Part shown: one piece after another, positions 31,605 to 40,240 of the stretch
Position numbering within the stretch: position 1 is the first letter of the stretch
Layout: each line of letters opens with the position of its first letter
Source: Leucobacter luti
GTDB taxonomy: Bacteria > Actinomycetota > Actinomycetes > Actinomycetales > Microbacteriaceae
Assembly: GCF_004217175.1 (NCBI RefSeq)
Contig: NZ_SHKI01000007.1
Coordinates: forward strand, 243,943-307,942
Direction of reading: 5' to 3'
Length of the DNA stretch: 64,000 nt
The notes under the pieces: generated by a model
Seen by the model: only the letters and a program-made list of their open reading frames with translations
Told to the model about the DNA's origin: nothing
The model's database searches: none
Made by a program: the position numbers and the translations under genes

Positions 31605-32705
31605 GTGCAAGAAACGATGCGACTCGCAGGCCTCATTCAGGAGCGGATCAGCGATACGCTCGCCCGACACCGGGAGGAACTCACGGCGCTGGGACCCGAT
31701 GCGCTGCCGCTGCTTGACGAGGCGCTCGGTTTCCTCACGGGCGGCAAGCGCTTCCGCGCGCAGTTCGCGGTGCTCGGATTCCGTGCGGCGCGTGAGCTTG
31801 ACACGGCGGGCGACGTGACGGGCGAGCTCTCTCGCGTGCTCGATGCGGCGTGCGCCCTCGAGTTCTTCCACGCCGCCGCGCTGATCCACGACGACGTGAT
31901 CGACCGCTCAGACACCCGGCGAGGCCGCCCCTCCGTGCACCGCCTCTTCGGCGCGATGCACCGGCAGCACGGCTGGCGCGGCAGCGCGGATCACTTTGGC
32001 TTGGCCGGCGCGATCCTGCTCGGCGATCTGCTGCAGTCCTGGGCCGACGAACTCATGCAGGCCGCCTGCGACGCGACGCCGGATCGGGACGCCGCGCGGC
32101 GCGCACGGGAACACTTCAACCGGATGCGCAGCGAGGTCGCCGTGGGCCAGTACCTCGACGTGCTGGAGGAGCAGCAGCCCGAGTTTGCCGGGCACGCCGA
32201 ACAGCTTGAGCGCTCCACCCGCGTACTGGTGTTCAAGTCGGCGAAATACAGCGTCGAGGCCCCCATCCTCATTGGGGCCGCCCTCGCCGGCGCGAGCGCG
32301 GAGCTCGAGTCAGCGCTCGCCGACTTCGGCCTCCCAGTGGGGGTTGCCTTCCAGCTGCGCGACGACCAGCTCGGCGTGTTTGGCGACGAAGAACTCACGG
32401 GCAAGCCGATCGGCGACGACCTGATCGAGGGCAAGCGGACCGTGCTCGTCGCGCTCGCCCGCGAGAATCTTCCGGTGACGCAGCGTCGCATTTTCGACGA
32501 CCTGCTCGGCACCGAGCTCGACGCGGAGCAGGTGGCGATCCTGCAGCGCACGATCCGCGAGAGCGGGGCGGTCGAGCGCGTCGAGGAGATGATCTCCCGG
32601 AATATCGAGCGCGCGACTGACGCGCTCACCGGCGCCCCGATTCGCGGGGACGCGGCTGCGCAGCTCACCGAGCTCGCCGAGCGGGCAGCCCGGCGCACGC
32701 ACTAG
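31605..32705 (+). CDS. polyprenyl (geranylgeranyl-type) diphosphate synthase
   Basis: The 366-residue all-helical enzyme condenses isopentenyl diphosphate with allylic diphosphates. The first aspartate motif DDVID is at 96-100 with RRGRPSVHR following; the second is DDQLGVFGD at about 247-255, then GKPIGDDLIEGKRT. Small residues before the first motif suggest a product of C20 or longer, but chain length is not certain. It corresponds in place to idsA2 (Rv2173), and may feed menaquinone or carrier-lipid synthesis. GTG is preferred as start because a -10-like TAGGCT lies six bases upstream; an ATG four codons later is an alternative. Confidence 0.92.
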   Translation: MQETMRLAGLIQERISDTLARHREELTALGPDALPLLDEALGFLTGGKRFRAQFAVLGFRAARELDTAGDVTGELSRVLDAACALEFFHAAALIHDDVIDRSDTRRGRPSVHRLFGAMHRQHGWRGSADHFGLAGAILLGDLLQSWADELMQAACDATPDRDAARRAREHFNRMRSEVAVGQYLDVLEEQQPEFAGHAEQLERSTRVLVFKSAKYSVEAPILIGAALAGASAELESALADFGLPVGVAFQLRDDQLGVFGDEELTGKPIGDDLIEGKRTVLVALARENLPVTQRRIFDDLLGTELDAEQVAILQRTIRESGAVERVEEMISRNIERATDALTGAPIRGDAAAQLTELAERAARRTH

Positions 32706-32724
32706 CGGGCCGCGCCCGCTTTAC

Positions 32725-32742
32725 CGTGCCCACTTGGGCACG
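32725..32742 (+). terminator. hairpin after the prenyl synthase gene
   Basis: CGTGCCCA and TGGGCACG face each other over two bases, 20 bases beyond the stop. It may serve as a terminator for the convergent gene pair. No T-run is present. Confidence 0.4.
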
Positions 32743-32760
32743 CGACGGCGCGCGCACGAC

Positions 32761-32814
32761 ACGAGCGGGGCCGCGCCCACGAGCGGGGCCGCGCCTACCA
32801 GCGGCGCACGCCCA
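32761..32814 (+). repeat. 18-bp tandem repeat, three units
   Basis: ACGAGCGGGGCCGCGCC plus one base occurs at 32761-32778 and 32779-32796, and a degenerate third unit at 32797-32814. It lies between two convergent genes. Confidence 0.65.
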
Positions 32815-32819
32815 GGGGA

Positions 32820-33167
32820 CTAGAAGGCGAGGGCCTGCGTGGCCCGGCGCACCGCGCTCTTCCGCCCGGCGAGGAGGGAGTCAATGGGGCGCTCCCCGAG
32901 CTCCTCGTTCTCCGTCATCAGCCACTCAACGGCCTCGTCGTCGGAGAACCCGGCGTCGAGCAGCACGAGCAGCGTGCCGCGCAGCGGGGGCAGCGGGTGG
33001 TCGTCCTGGACGAACTCGGTGGGGACACACAGCACCCCGTCAACGCGCACCGCAGCGAGCTGATGGTCCTCGATGAGGCGGCGGATCTTGCCCGGGGTGA
33101 GGGCAAACAGCTCCACCAGCTCGGGGATTGTGTAATAGGACGCGTCACGTGCGATGTTCTCGGCCAC
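32820..33167 (-). CDS. Rv2175c-family DNA-binding protein
   Basis: The 115-residue protein has an N-terminal winged-helix/HTH region (YYTIPELVELFALTPGKIRRLIEDHQLAAVRVDG) and a C-terminal helical part (RGTLLVLLDAGFSDDEAVEWL), matching Rv2175c. In M. tuberculosis Rv2175c binds DNA and is a substrate of kinase PknL, encoded next door. Here too a PASTA kinase gene starts divergently 93 bases away. The regulated genes are unknown. The start is a GTG at 33167 without a clear Shine-Dalgarno. Confidence 0.9.
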   Translation of the reverse strand: MAENIARDASYYTIPELVELFALTPGKIRRLIEDHQLAAVRVDGVLCVPTEFVQDDHPLPPLRGTLLVLLDAGFSDDEAVEWLMTENEELGERPIDSLLAGRKSAVRRATQALAF

Positions 33168-33248
33168 ACCTTAACTGTGCCAGCGTGCGGGCCGAAGCGC
33201 AATCCGCGAGTATGCGGCGCGCGTCGGAGGTTGCGCTCCAAACTTCCG

Positions 33249-33254
33249 TAGACT
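33249..33254 (+). promoter_or_regulatory. leaderless promoter -10 of the kinase gene
   Basis: TAGACT is followed by six bases and the GTG start. No ribosome-binding site is visible. Confidence 0.5.
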
Positions 33255-33260
33255 TTCGTT

Positions 33261-35219
33261 GTGACATCTGCGCCAACCGACCCGTTGATCGGGCACACGC
33301 TCGACGAGCGCTACGCGATCCGATCGCGAATCGCCCGCGGCGGTATGGCGACCGTGTACCTCGCGACCGACCTGCGCCTGGAGCGCCGCGTCGCGGTGAA
33401 GGTGATGCACGAGCACCTTGCGGAGGACGAGAACTTCACGCGCCGCTTTGAGCAGGAGGCGCGGAGCGCGGCCCGGCTGGCGCATCCAAACCTGGTGAAC
33501 GTGTTCGATCAGGGGCACGACGCGGGGCGCACCTACCTCGTGATGGAGTACCTGCCGAGCATCACGCTGCGCGATCTGCTCAAGCAGCAGAAGCGCCTCA
33601 CGACCGAGCAGACGCTTGAGATCAGCGAGGCAGTGCTCTCGGGGCTTGCGGCGGCGCACCGCGCGGACATTGTGCACCGGGACCTCAAGCCCGAAAACGT
33701 GATGCTCGCGGACGACGGCCGGATCAAGCTCGGCGACTTCGGCCTCGCCCGCGCGGTGAGCGCGAACACCACCACGGGCCAGGCGCTGCTCGGAACGATC
33801 GCGTACCTCTCCCCCGAGCTCGTGACGCGCGGCGTCGCCGACGCCCGCAGCGACGTCTATGCCTTCGGCATCATGTTCTACGAGATGCTGACCGGGACGC
33901 AGCCGTTCACGGGCGAACAGCCCATGCAGATCGCATATCAGCACGCGCACTCGGAGGTACCGCTGCCGTCGCTGAAGAGCGACGAGGTGACCCCGGAGCT
34001 CGACCAGTTCGTGCGCTGGACCACGCAGCGCGAGCCAGAGGACAGGCCGCGCGACGCCGAGGAAGCGCTCGGCTATCTCACCGCGATGCAGTCGGGCCAG
34101 ACCGCACCGATTGGCGCGACCCGAGTCCTCGATTTTGGGGGCGCGGCGCCAACGCCGTCCACCACCGTGCTCGACGAGGCGCAGCGCCAGGCGCTCGCCG
34201 GTGGCACGACCGTGCTGCCCGCCTCGCCGTTTGACACCGATTCTCAGGCGGTCGCGGAGCCCGAAACCCCGGCGACCGCGCTCGACCGCGCCGCCGCCGC
34301 AACCCGTCGGCGCGCCAAGCGCGGCCGCGTCCTGGCGCTCATCCTGGTCGTACTCGTGGTGCTCGCCGGCGGCGTGGGCTGGTGGTTTGGCCAGGGACCA
34401 GGGTCGCAGGTGACCGTCCCCGACGTTGCCGGAACTGAGCTTGCAGACGCGCAGGCGGCGCTTGAGCGGCAGGATCTGCTGGTCGATATCTTTGAGTGCT
34501 CAAGCCTGACCGTCCCCGTGGGACAGGCGGCCGCGACCGAGCCGAAGAGCGGATCGCGGCTCGACCGCGGCTCGACCGTGCGACTGTGCTCCTCCACGGG
34601 GCCCGCACTGAAGGACGTCCCCACGATCGTGGGGCTGTCGCTCGACGACGCGATGGCGGCGATCACGGCGGCCGGCTTCACGTTTGGGGAGGTGACCGAC
34701 ACGCGATTCGACGAGGCCGGCCCCGAGACCGTGCTCGCGGCGCTCGACCCCGAGGGCGAGCAGCTGGGCGAGCAGTATCCCGAGCAGGGGGCGATCAACC
34801 TGATCGTCTCGGCGGGCCCGCTCCCCAACGTTGCGGGCATGACCGCGGACGACGCGACCGCAGCCCTCACCGAGGCCGGGCTCACGGTTGACCCGGAGCT
34901 CGGCTCGGAGGCGCACAGCAGCGAGGTGGCAGAGGGCAGCGTGCTCGCGCTCACCACGTCGACCGACCCGGTGCGACCGGGCGATCCGGTTGGCCTGCAG
35001 GTGTCGCTCGGCCCCGAGCTGTTCGAGATCCCGGATGTCTCGGGCCTCGGCCTCCAGGAGGCGATGGACACGCTCACCGCGGCGGGATTCGTGCCGACGA
35101 GCCTCGTGCCCGAGGGGCCGCTGCGCGGCCTCGCGAAGGCCACCGGCACCGACCCGGCGGTGGGCGAGCGCGTCCAGGCGGGCACCGAGATTCGGGTCAA
35201 GAGCACGATCGCTCTCTAG
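33261..35219 (+). CDS. PknL-like Ser/Thr protein kinase with four PASTA domains
   Basis: The 652-residue transmembrane kinase has a Hanks-type domain (about 18-275) with the ATP Lys in VAVKV (K47), HRDLKPEN (D141) and DFG (159-161). A juxtamembrane stretch with several Thr precedes one membrane helix (about 355-376) and four extracellular PASTA repeats (starting near residues 384, 448, 518 and 588). PASTA kinases sense muropeptides or lipid II and control growth and division. M. tuberculosis PknL lacks PASTA domains, so this gene shares PknL's place but PknB's architecture. The likely target Rv2175c homologue is divergent. Confidence 0.93.
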   Translation: MTSAPTDPLIGHTLDERYAIRSRIARGGMATVYLATDLRLERRVAVKVMHEHLAEDENFTRRFEQEARSAARLAHPNLVNVFDQGHDAGRTYLVMEYLPSITLRDLLKQQKRLTTEQTLEISEAVLSGLAAAHRADIVHRDLKPENVMLADDGRIKLGDFGLARAVSANTTTGQALLGTIAYLSPELVTRGVADARSDVYAFGIMFYEMLTGTQPFTGEQPMQIAYQHAHSEVPLPSLKSDEVTPELDQFVRWTTQREPEDRPRDAEEALGYLTAMQSGQTAPIGATRVLDFGGAAPTPSTTVLDEAQRQALAGGTTVLPASPFDTDSQAVAEPETPATALDRAAAATRRRAKRGRVLALILVVLVVLAGGVGWWFGQGPGSQVTVPDVAGTELADAQAALERQDLLVDIFECSSLTVPVGQAAATEPKSGSRLDRGSTVRLCSSTGPALKDVPTIVGLSLDDAMAAITAAGFTFGEVTDTRFDEAGPETVLAALDPEGEQLGEQYPEQGAINLIVSAGPLPNVAGMTADDATAALTEAGLTVDPELGSEAHSSEVAEGSVLALTTSTDPVRPGDPVGLQVSLGPELFEIPDVSGLGLQEAMDTLTAAGFVPTSLVPEGPLRGLAKATGTDPAVGERVQAGTEIRVKSTIAL

Positions 35220-35251
35220 CGCGGCGGGCCGCGCACCGTCCGGCTCCCGCA

Positions 35252-35299
35252 GAGACACCACTGCCCCCGCGGACGGATCCGCGGGGGCAGTGGTGTCTC
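35252..35299. terminator. bidirectional terminator
   Basis: A perfect 21-bp stem (35252-35272 with 35279-35299) and six-base loop lie between the convergent kinase and aroG genes. It would serve both strands. Confidence 0.85.
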
Positions 35300-35307
35300 A
35301 GAGCCGC

Positions 35308-36678
35308 CTAGCGGTTCGTTTGCTTGAGCTCCTCCGCCACCTGGAAGGCGAGCTCGAGGGACTGCATGTGGTTGAGGCGCGGGTCGCACAGCGACTCGTA
35401 GCGGGTCGCGAGCGTGGCCTCGTCGATGTTCTCCGAGCCGCCGAGGCACTCAGTCACGTCGTCGCCGGTGAGCTCGATGTGGATGCCGCCCGGCACGGTG
35501 CCGACCTCGCGGTGAGCTTCGAAGAAGCCGCGCAGCTCGTCCATCACGTCGTCGAACCGGCGGGTCTTGTACCCGGTCGCCGTGGTGATCCCGTTGCCGT
35601 GCATCGGGTCAGTGACCCAGAGCGGCGTTGCGCCGGCGTCGCGGACGCCAGCGAGCAGCCCGGGGAGCACGTCGCGAATCTTGCCGGCCCCCATGCGCGT
35701 GATGAACGTGAGCCGGCCCGGCTCGCGCTCGGGATCGAGCTTGTCGATGAGCCGCAGCGCGTCGTCCACGGTCGCGGTGGGTCCGAGCTTGACGCCGATC
35801 GGGTTGCGCACGTGAGAGAGGAACTCGACGTGCGCGCCGTCGATGTCGCGAGTGCGCTCGCCGATCCAGAGCATGTGGCCCGACGTGTCGTAGAGGTCGC
35901 CGGTGCGCGAGTCGACGCGGGTCAGCGGCCGCTCGTAGTCGAGCAGCAGTGCCTCGTGGCTCACGTAGAACTCGGTCTGCGTCAGCGCCGTGTGATCGAC
36001 GCCGCACGCGTCCATGAACTTGAGCGCGCGATCGATCTCGGCGGCGAGCGACTCGTAGCGCTGGTTCGCCGGGTTCGACACGAAGCCCTTGTTCCACTCG
36101 TGCACGCGGCGCAGGTCGGCAAAGCCGCCCTGCGTGAATGCGCGAATCAGGTTGAGCGTCGACGCCGACACGTGGTATCCGCGGATCAGGCGCTCGGGGT
36201 CCACCGCGCGCGACTCCGGGGTGAAGTCGTAGCCGTTGACGATGTCGCCCCGGTATGCGGGCAGGGTGACGCCCTCGCGGGTCTCGGTGGTGCTGGAGCG
36301 GGGCTTCGCGAACTGCCCGGCCATGCGGCCCACCTTGATCACCGGCATTGCGGCGCCGTAGGTGAGCACGACCGCCATCTGCAGCAGCGTCTTCACCCGG
36401 TCCCGGATCTTGTCGGCCGTCGCGGCAGCGAAGGTCTCCGCGCAATCGCCGCCCTGGAGCAGGAACGCCTCGCCGCGCGCGGCAGCCGCGAGCCGCTCGC
36501 GCAGCAGGTCGGCCTCCCCGGCGAACACGAGCGGGGGCTGCGTTGCGAGCTCCGCTGAGGCGCGGGCCGCGGCCGCCGGATCCGGCCAGACCGGCTGCTG
36601 CTTCGCCTCAAGCGCGCGATAGGCATCAAGCCCCTCGAACGCTCGCGTTTCTGCAGTCTCAGTGGTCTGACTCATCAT
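35308..36678 (-). CDS. aroG: class II 3-deoxy-7-phosphoheptulonate synthase
   Basis: The enzyme condenses phosphoenolpyruvate and erythrose-4-phosphate, the first step of the shikimate pathway. The 456-residue length and blocks such as GGDCAETFA, KPRSSTTETREG, PAYRGDIVNG, HMLWIGERTR and VTDPMHGNG identify the plant-type (class II) family, as in M. tuberculosis AroG (Rv2178c). It occupies the same place relative to the kinase gene. Two ATGs are adjacent; AAGGGA eight bases upstream favours the first. Confidence 0.95.
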   Translation of the reverse strand: MMSQTTETAETRAFEGLDAYRALEAKQQPVWPDPAAAARASAELATQPPLVFAGEADLLRERLAAAARGEAFLLQGGDCAETFAAATADKIRDRVKTLLQMAVVLTYGAAMPVIKVGRMAGQFAKPRSSTTETREGVTLPAYRGDIVNGYDFTPESRAVDPERLIRGYHVSASTLNLIRAFTQGGFADLRRVHEWNKGFVSNPANQRYESLAAEIDRALKFMDACGVDHTALTQTEFYVSHEALLLDYERPLTRVDSRTGDLYDTSGHMLWIGERTRDIDGAHVEFLSHVRNPIGVKLGPTATVDDALRLIDKLDPEREPGRLTFITRMGAGKIRDVLPGLLAGVRDAGATPLWVTDPMHGNGITTATGYKTRRFDDVMDELRGFFEAHREVGTVPGGIHIELTGDDVTECLGGSENIDEATLATRYESLCDPRLNHMQSLELAFQVAEELKQTNR

Positions 36679-36776
36679 CGTGTTTCCCTTGGGTTCGGTC
36701 GGACGGGTACGCCTGACATCGGCGGAACGCCGGAAGTACTCAGCTTACTACTCGCGACTGGGCCGAAGCTGGCGTG

Positions 36777-37451
36777 TTACGCCCGCGCACGTACGCTTGA
36801 CGCGTACACGTCGACGTACTCCTGGCCGCTGAGCTTCTGGATCTCGAGCATGATTTCGTCGGTGACGCTGCGCAGCACAAAGCGGTCCGCGCTCATCCCG
36901 GCAAAGCGGGTGAAGTCGAGGGGCTTCCCCACGACGGTGCCGATGCGCCGGATCTTGGGGATCTTTGCGCCGATCGGCATCGCCTTTTCAGTGTCGATCA
37001 TCACGACCGGCACCACGGTGGCACCCGATTCGAGCACCATGCGCGCCACGCCCGTGCGCCCGCGATAGAGCCGCGCGTCTGGGCTGCGGGTGCCCTCGGG
37101 GTAGATCCCGAGTACCTCGCCCTGGTCGAGCACCCCGAGCGCAGTGTTCAGCGACGCCTCGGAGGCCTTGCCGCCCGAGCGGTCGATGGGGAGCTGCCCC
37201 ACGGCGGTCATGAAGGTCTTCACGATCCAGCCCTTGAGCCCCTTGCCGGTGAAGTAGTCGCTCTTCGCGAGGAAGTACACACGCCGGTCGATCATGACCG
37301 GCAAAAAAAATGAGTCGACCACCGAGAGGTGATTTCCCACAAGAATTACGGGGCCGGTCGCCGGAATATTCTCGGCACCCTCCACCCACGGGCGATAGAG
37401 CGTTTTCAAAAACGGCCCGATGATCAGGTGTTTGAATATCCAGTAGAGCAC
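36777..37451 (-). CDS. 1-acyl-sn-glycerol-3-phosphate acyltransferase (PlsC type)
   Basis: The 224-residue protein acylates lysophosphatidate in phospholipid synthesis. The acyltransferase motifs are NHLSVVD (catalytic H41 and D46) and YPEGTRSPD, and the N-terminus is hydrophobic. A longer frame exists upstream, but its first 43 residues are charged and unlike the family. The GTG at 37451 begins VLYWIFKHLI, with AGAGGAAA about ten bases upstream. M. tuberculosis Rv2182c is a relative in the same region. It diverges from the acyl-CoA ligase gene. Confidence 0.9.
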   Translation of the reverse strand: MLYWIFKHLIIGPFLKTLYRPWVEGAENIPATGPVILVGNHLSVVDSFFLPVMIDRRVYFLAKSDYFTGKGLKGWIVKTFMTAVGQLPIDRSGGKASEASLNTALGVLDQGEVLGIYPEGTRSPDARLYRGRTGVARMVLESGATVVPVVMIDTEKAMPIGAKIPKIRRIGTVVGKPLDFTRFAGMSADRFVLRSVTDEIMLEIQKLSGQEYVDVYASSVRARA

Positions 37452-37516
37452 AGTCGCAGGTTTCCTCTCGGCCGTGACCAGAATAGCCGACCCAGGGACC
37501 TCTCCGCGTATGCGTA

Positions 37517-37522
37517 TAGGCT
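37517..37522 (+). promoter_or_regulatory. candidate -10 for the acyl-CoA ligase gene
   Basis: TATAGGCT, containing TAGGCT at 37517-37522, lies 68 bases before the GTG start. A leader with its own GGGAG ribosome site follows. Confidence 0.4.
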
Positions 37523-37590
37523 CTTTCTGAAGTTGCGGCGATTGCTGCCGCACACCGTGAAGACCTGTACGAGGTATCAAGGGAGCTGCC

Positions 37591-39420
37591 GTGAAACAGT
37601 CTCAAACGCCCATTCTCATCCCGCCCGTCCCCGAGGACAACATCTCCGACCTGCTGGAGCAGCGCGTTGCAGCGACCCCGGACCGGCCACTGTTTTCAGT
37701 GCCCGTGGGCGACGGGTGGCGCGACATCAGCGCAACGGAGTTCCGGGCGCAGGTGGTCGCACTTGCAAAGGGCTTCGCCGCCGCGGGGATCGAGCCCGGT
37801 GACCGGGTCGGGCTGATCTGCAAGACCAGCTACCCGTGGACGCTCATCGACTTCGCACTGCACTACGCCGGCGCCGTCATGGTGCCGGTGTACGAGACGT
37901 CCTCGCCGCTCCAGGTGCACTGGATCCTCGAGGATTCGGGAGCCCGGGCGGTCATCACCGAGACCGACGACCACGCCGGACGCGTCGCGGAGATCCGCAG
38001 CGATCTGTCGGCGCTCGAGCTCGACTGGCGCCTCGACGAGGACGCGATCGCCACCCTCACCGAGCGGGGCGCGGAGATCTCCGACGAGGAGATCGAGCGC
38101 CGCCGCAACATTGCGGTCGGCAGTGACATGGCCACGCTGATCTACACCTCGGGTTCGACCGGGCGCCCGCGCGGGTGCGTGCTCACCCACTCGAACTTCG
38201 TTGACCTGGCCCGCAACGCCGGCAGCGCGCTCGACCAGGTGGTGCAGCCGGGCGCGTCGACGCTGCTGTTCGTCACGCTCGCGCACGTGTTCGCCCGCTT
38301 CATCTCGGTGCTCGCGGTGCACGCGGGCGTGCGGGTGGGGCATCAGCCGGACACCACCCAGTTGCTCCCCTCGCTCGGCTCGTTCAAGCCGACCTTCCTG
38401 CTCGCTGTGCCCCGCGTGTTCGAGAAGGTGTACAACTCGGCCGAGCAGAGCACCGAGGCCGACGGCAAGGGCAACATCTTCCGCGCCGCCGCCAAGGTCG
38501 CGGTGCAGCACTCGGAGGCGCTCGACGCTGGCAAGGTGCCGTTCATGCTCGGGCTCAAGTTCAAGGTGTTCGATCGCCTCGTCTACGGCAAGCTGCGCGA
38601 GAAGCTCGGCGGCAACGTGCGCTTCGCGGTGTCGGGCTCCGCCCCGCTCAGCCACTACCTCGGGCACTTCTACCGCAGCCTCGGGGTCAAGATCCTCGAG
38701 GGGTACGGGCTCACGGAGACCACCGCCCCCGTCTCTGTCAACCTCCCGGATAAGTTCAAGATCGGCACCGTCGGTCCGGCGCTGCCCGGTCACACGATCC
38801 GGATCGCCGACGACGGCGAGGTCGAGATCCAGGGCATCGACGTGTTCAAGGAGTACTGGAAGAATCCGACGGCGACGCGCGCCGCGTTCACCGACGACGG
38901 CTTCTTCCGTACCGGGGACCTGGGCGAGCTCGACGACGACGGCTACCTCACGATCACCGGGCGCAAGAAGGAGATCATTGTCACCGCGGGCGGCAAGAAC
39001 GTCTCCCCCGCGGCGCTCGAAGACCCGATCCGGTCAAACACGATCATCGGCCAGGTGGTCGTGGTGGGCGACCAGAAGCCGTTTATCTCGGCACTCGTGA
39101 CGCTCGACCCGGAGATGCTGCCCGCCTGGCTCAACAACCAGGGCGAGGATCCGAACATGAGCCTCGACGAGGCCGCGCGCAACCCGAAGGTGCTCGCGGA
39201 GGTGCAGAGCGCGATCGACGGCGGCAACAAGTACGTGTCGCGCGCCGAGTCGATCCGCAAGTTCGTGATCCTGCCGCTCGAGTTCGTGGAGGCGAACGGC
39301 CATCTCACCCCCAAGATGAGCATTCGGCGAGACGCAATTCTCCGCGATTTCTCGAGCGAGATCACGAAGCTCTACGGCGATAACCCGCAGACGGAGATCG
39401 TCAGCACGCAGCACGCGTAG
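37591..39420 (+). CDS. long-chain fatty acyl-CoA ligase (FadD15-like)
   Basis: The 609-residue AMP-forming ligase activates fatty acids to acyl-CoA. The AMP-binding motif is LIYTSGSTGRPRGCVLTHSN at about residues 183-202; the adenylate domain motif GYGLTETTAPV and the hinge GRKKEIIVTAGGKNVSP follow, and the C-terminus carries the flexible catalytic domain. It resembles the FadD15 (Rv2187) group. No membrane helix is seen. GTG start with GGGAG nine bases upstream. Its partner across the divergent promoter is an acyltransferase, so the pair may supply membrane lipid. Confidence 0.94.
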   Translation: MKQSQTPILIPPVPEDNISDLLEQRVAATPDRPLFSVPVGDGWRDISATEFRAQVVALAKGFAAAGIEPGDRVGLICKTSYPWTLIDFALHYAGAVMVPVYETSSPLQVHWILEDSGARAVITETDDHAGRVAEIRSDLSALELDWRLDEDAIATLTERGAEISDEEIERRRNIAVGSDMATLIYTSGSTGRPRGCVLTHSNFVDLARNAGSALDQVVQPGASTLLFVTLAHVFARFISVLAVHAGVRVGHQPDTTQLLPSLGSFKPTFLLAVPRVFEKVYNSAEQSTEADGKGNIFRAAAKVAVQHSEALDAGKVPFMLGLKFKVFDRLVYGKLREKLGGNVRFAVSGSAPLSHYLGHFYRSLGVKILEGYGLTETTAPVSVNLPDKFKIGTVGPALPGHTIRIADDGEVEIQGIDVFKEYWKNPTATRAAFTDDGFFRTGDLGELDDDGYLTITGRKKEIIVTAGGKNVSPAALEDPIRSNTIIGQVVVVGDQKPFISALVTLDPEMLPAWLNNQGEDPNMSLDEAARNPKVLAEVQSAIDGGNKYVSRAESIRKFVILPLEFVEANGHLTPKMSIRRDAILRDFSSEITKLYGDNPQTEIVSTQHA

Positions 39421-39426
39421 GGTGTG

Positions 39427-39500
39427 GCACCCCGGGCAGGCGCCCGGGGTGCGGCGCGCTGTGGGGCTCCCGCACCGTCTCCGATTCGGGACGGCGCGGG
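39427..39500 (+). terminator. two terminator hairpins after the acyl-CoA ligase gene
   Basis: The first is an 11-bp perfect stem (39427-39437 with 39442-39452) and four-base loop. The second (39469-39479 with 39490-39500, one mismatch) is followed by GGTTTTCG. Confidence 0.7.
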
Positions 39501-39573
39501 GGTTTTCGCGTGATGCGGCGCTGGTAGCCTGAGCAGCAGCGCGCGGCCGCCCCGCGACGCCGCGCACGTGACA

Positions 39574-39618
39574 CGCTCACACACCGTACGCTCACACACC
39601 GCACGCACGAACACCGCA
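39574..39618 (+). repeat. 15-bp tandem repeat in a 5' leader
   Basis: CGCTCACACACCGTA, a near-identical copy and a degenerate third unit follow each other, then a CCGCA run. It ends about 26 bases before the start of the next gene, just ahead of its ribosome-binding site. Confidence 0.65.
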
Positions 39619-39644
39619 CCGCACCGCACCGAGGAGAAGCCGAG

Positions 39645-40220
39645 ATGACCGATCAGCCCCAGCCGCGCGGCCTCCCGGGCTGGGCGATCGCCCTCATCAT
39701 CGCCGGCGGCGCGCTCGCGCTGACCACGCTGATCGGGGGCTTGCTCGCCATCAGCGCGCTCGGCACCTTCCTCGCGTCGGCGCGCGATGTGCCCGTCGCA
39801 CCGCTTCCGCCGTCGGCCGAGGCCCCCGCGCTTCCCGACTCTCCGGAGTCCTCAGATTCGACGCCGCCCGGCTCCGCCGCGCAGGCACAGGAAGACACCG
39901 ACGCGATCATCGAGCTGCACGAGAAGTACGGCGACGCGATCGCGGACGGCAGCATCACGGGCATGGTCCCGGGCGGCGACGCGGTCGATCCCGACTACAT
40001 CGCCGCGTACCTTTACTCCCTCACCGATCTGCGCAGCGCGCTGCGATTCGTCCCGGCCTCGGCGGAGAACGCCGCGCAGCTGCGTGTGTACGCCGAGCAG
40101 GCCGAGGAGCTTGAGCGCCGCTTCCTCGCGGGCGAGGATCTCGACGTGCGGGTGCGGATCACGCGCGATGACGGCTCGGTCTTTGAGTCTGACGGGAAGT
40201 ACCGCACGGTCACGCCGTAG
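39645..40220 (+). CDS. membrane-anchored hypothetical protein
   Basis: The 191-residue product was not recognised. It has a short Pro-rich cytoplasmic end, one membrane helix (about 12-40), a Pro/Ser/Glu-rich linker (about 48-84) and an extracytoplasmic alpha/beta domain of about 105 residues with no cysteines (DAIIELHEKYGDAIADGS, YLYSLTDLRSALRFV, DLDVRVRITRDDGSVF). The last segment looks like beta-strands of a small binding domain. GAGGAG stands before the ATG. It is convergent with def. Confidence 0.75.
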   Translation: MTDQPQPRGLPGWAIALIIAGGALALTTLIGGLLAISALGTFLASARDVPVAPLPPSAEAPALPDSPESSDSTPPGSAAQAQEDTDAIIELHEKYGDAIADGSITGMVPGGDAVDPDYIAAYLYSLTDLRSALRFVPASAENAAQLRVYAEQAEELERRFLAGEDLDVRVRITRDDGSVFESDGKYRTVTP

Positions 40221-40240
40221 GGGGCGCGGGAACGCCCCTA
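40218..40240. terminator. hairpin spanning two convergent stop codons
   Basis: TAGGGGGCG and CGCCCCTA pair around CGGGAA with one bulged G. The stop codon of the plus-strand gene and that of def are both part of the stem. Confidence 0.5.

Noticed and set aside
37452..37580. Longer N-terminus for the PlsC-type acyltransferase
   Set aside because: The extra 43 residues do not match the family and overlap the divergent promoter; the GTG at 37451 fits better.
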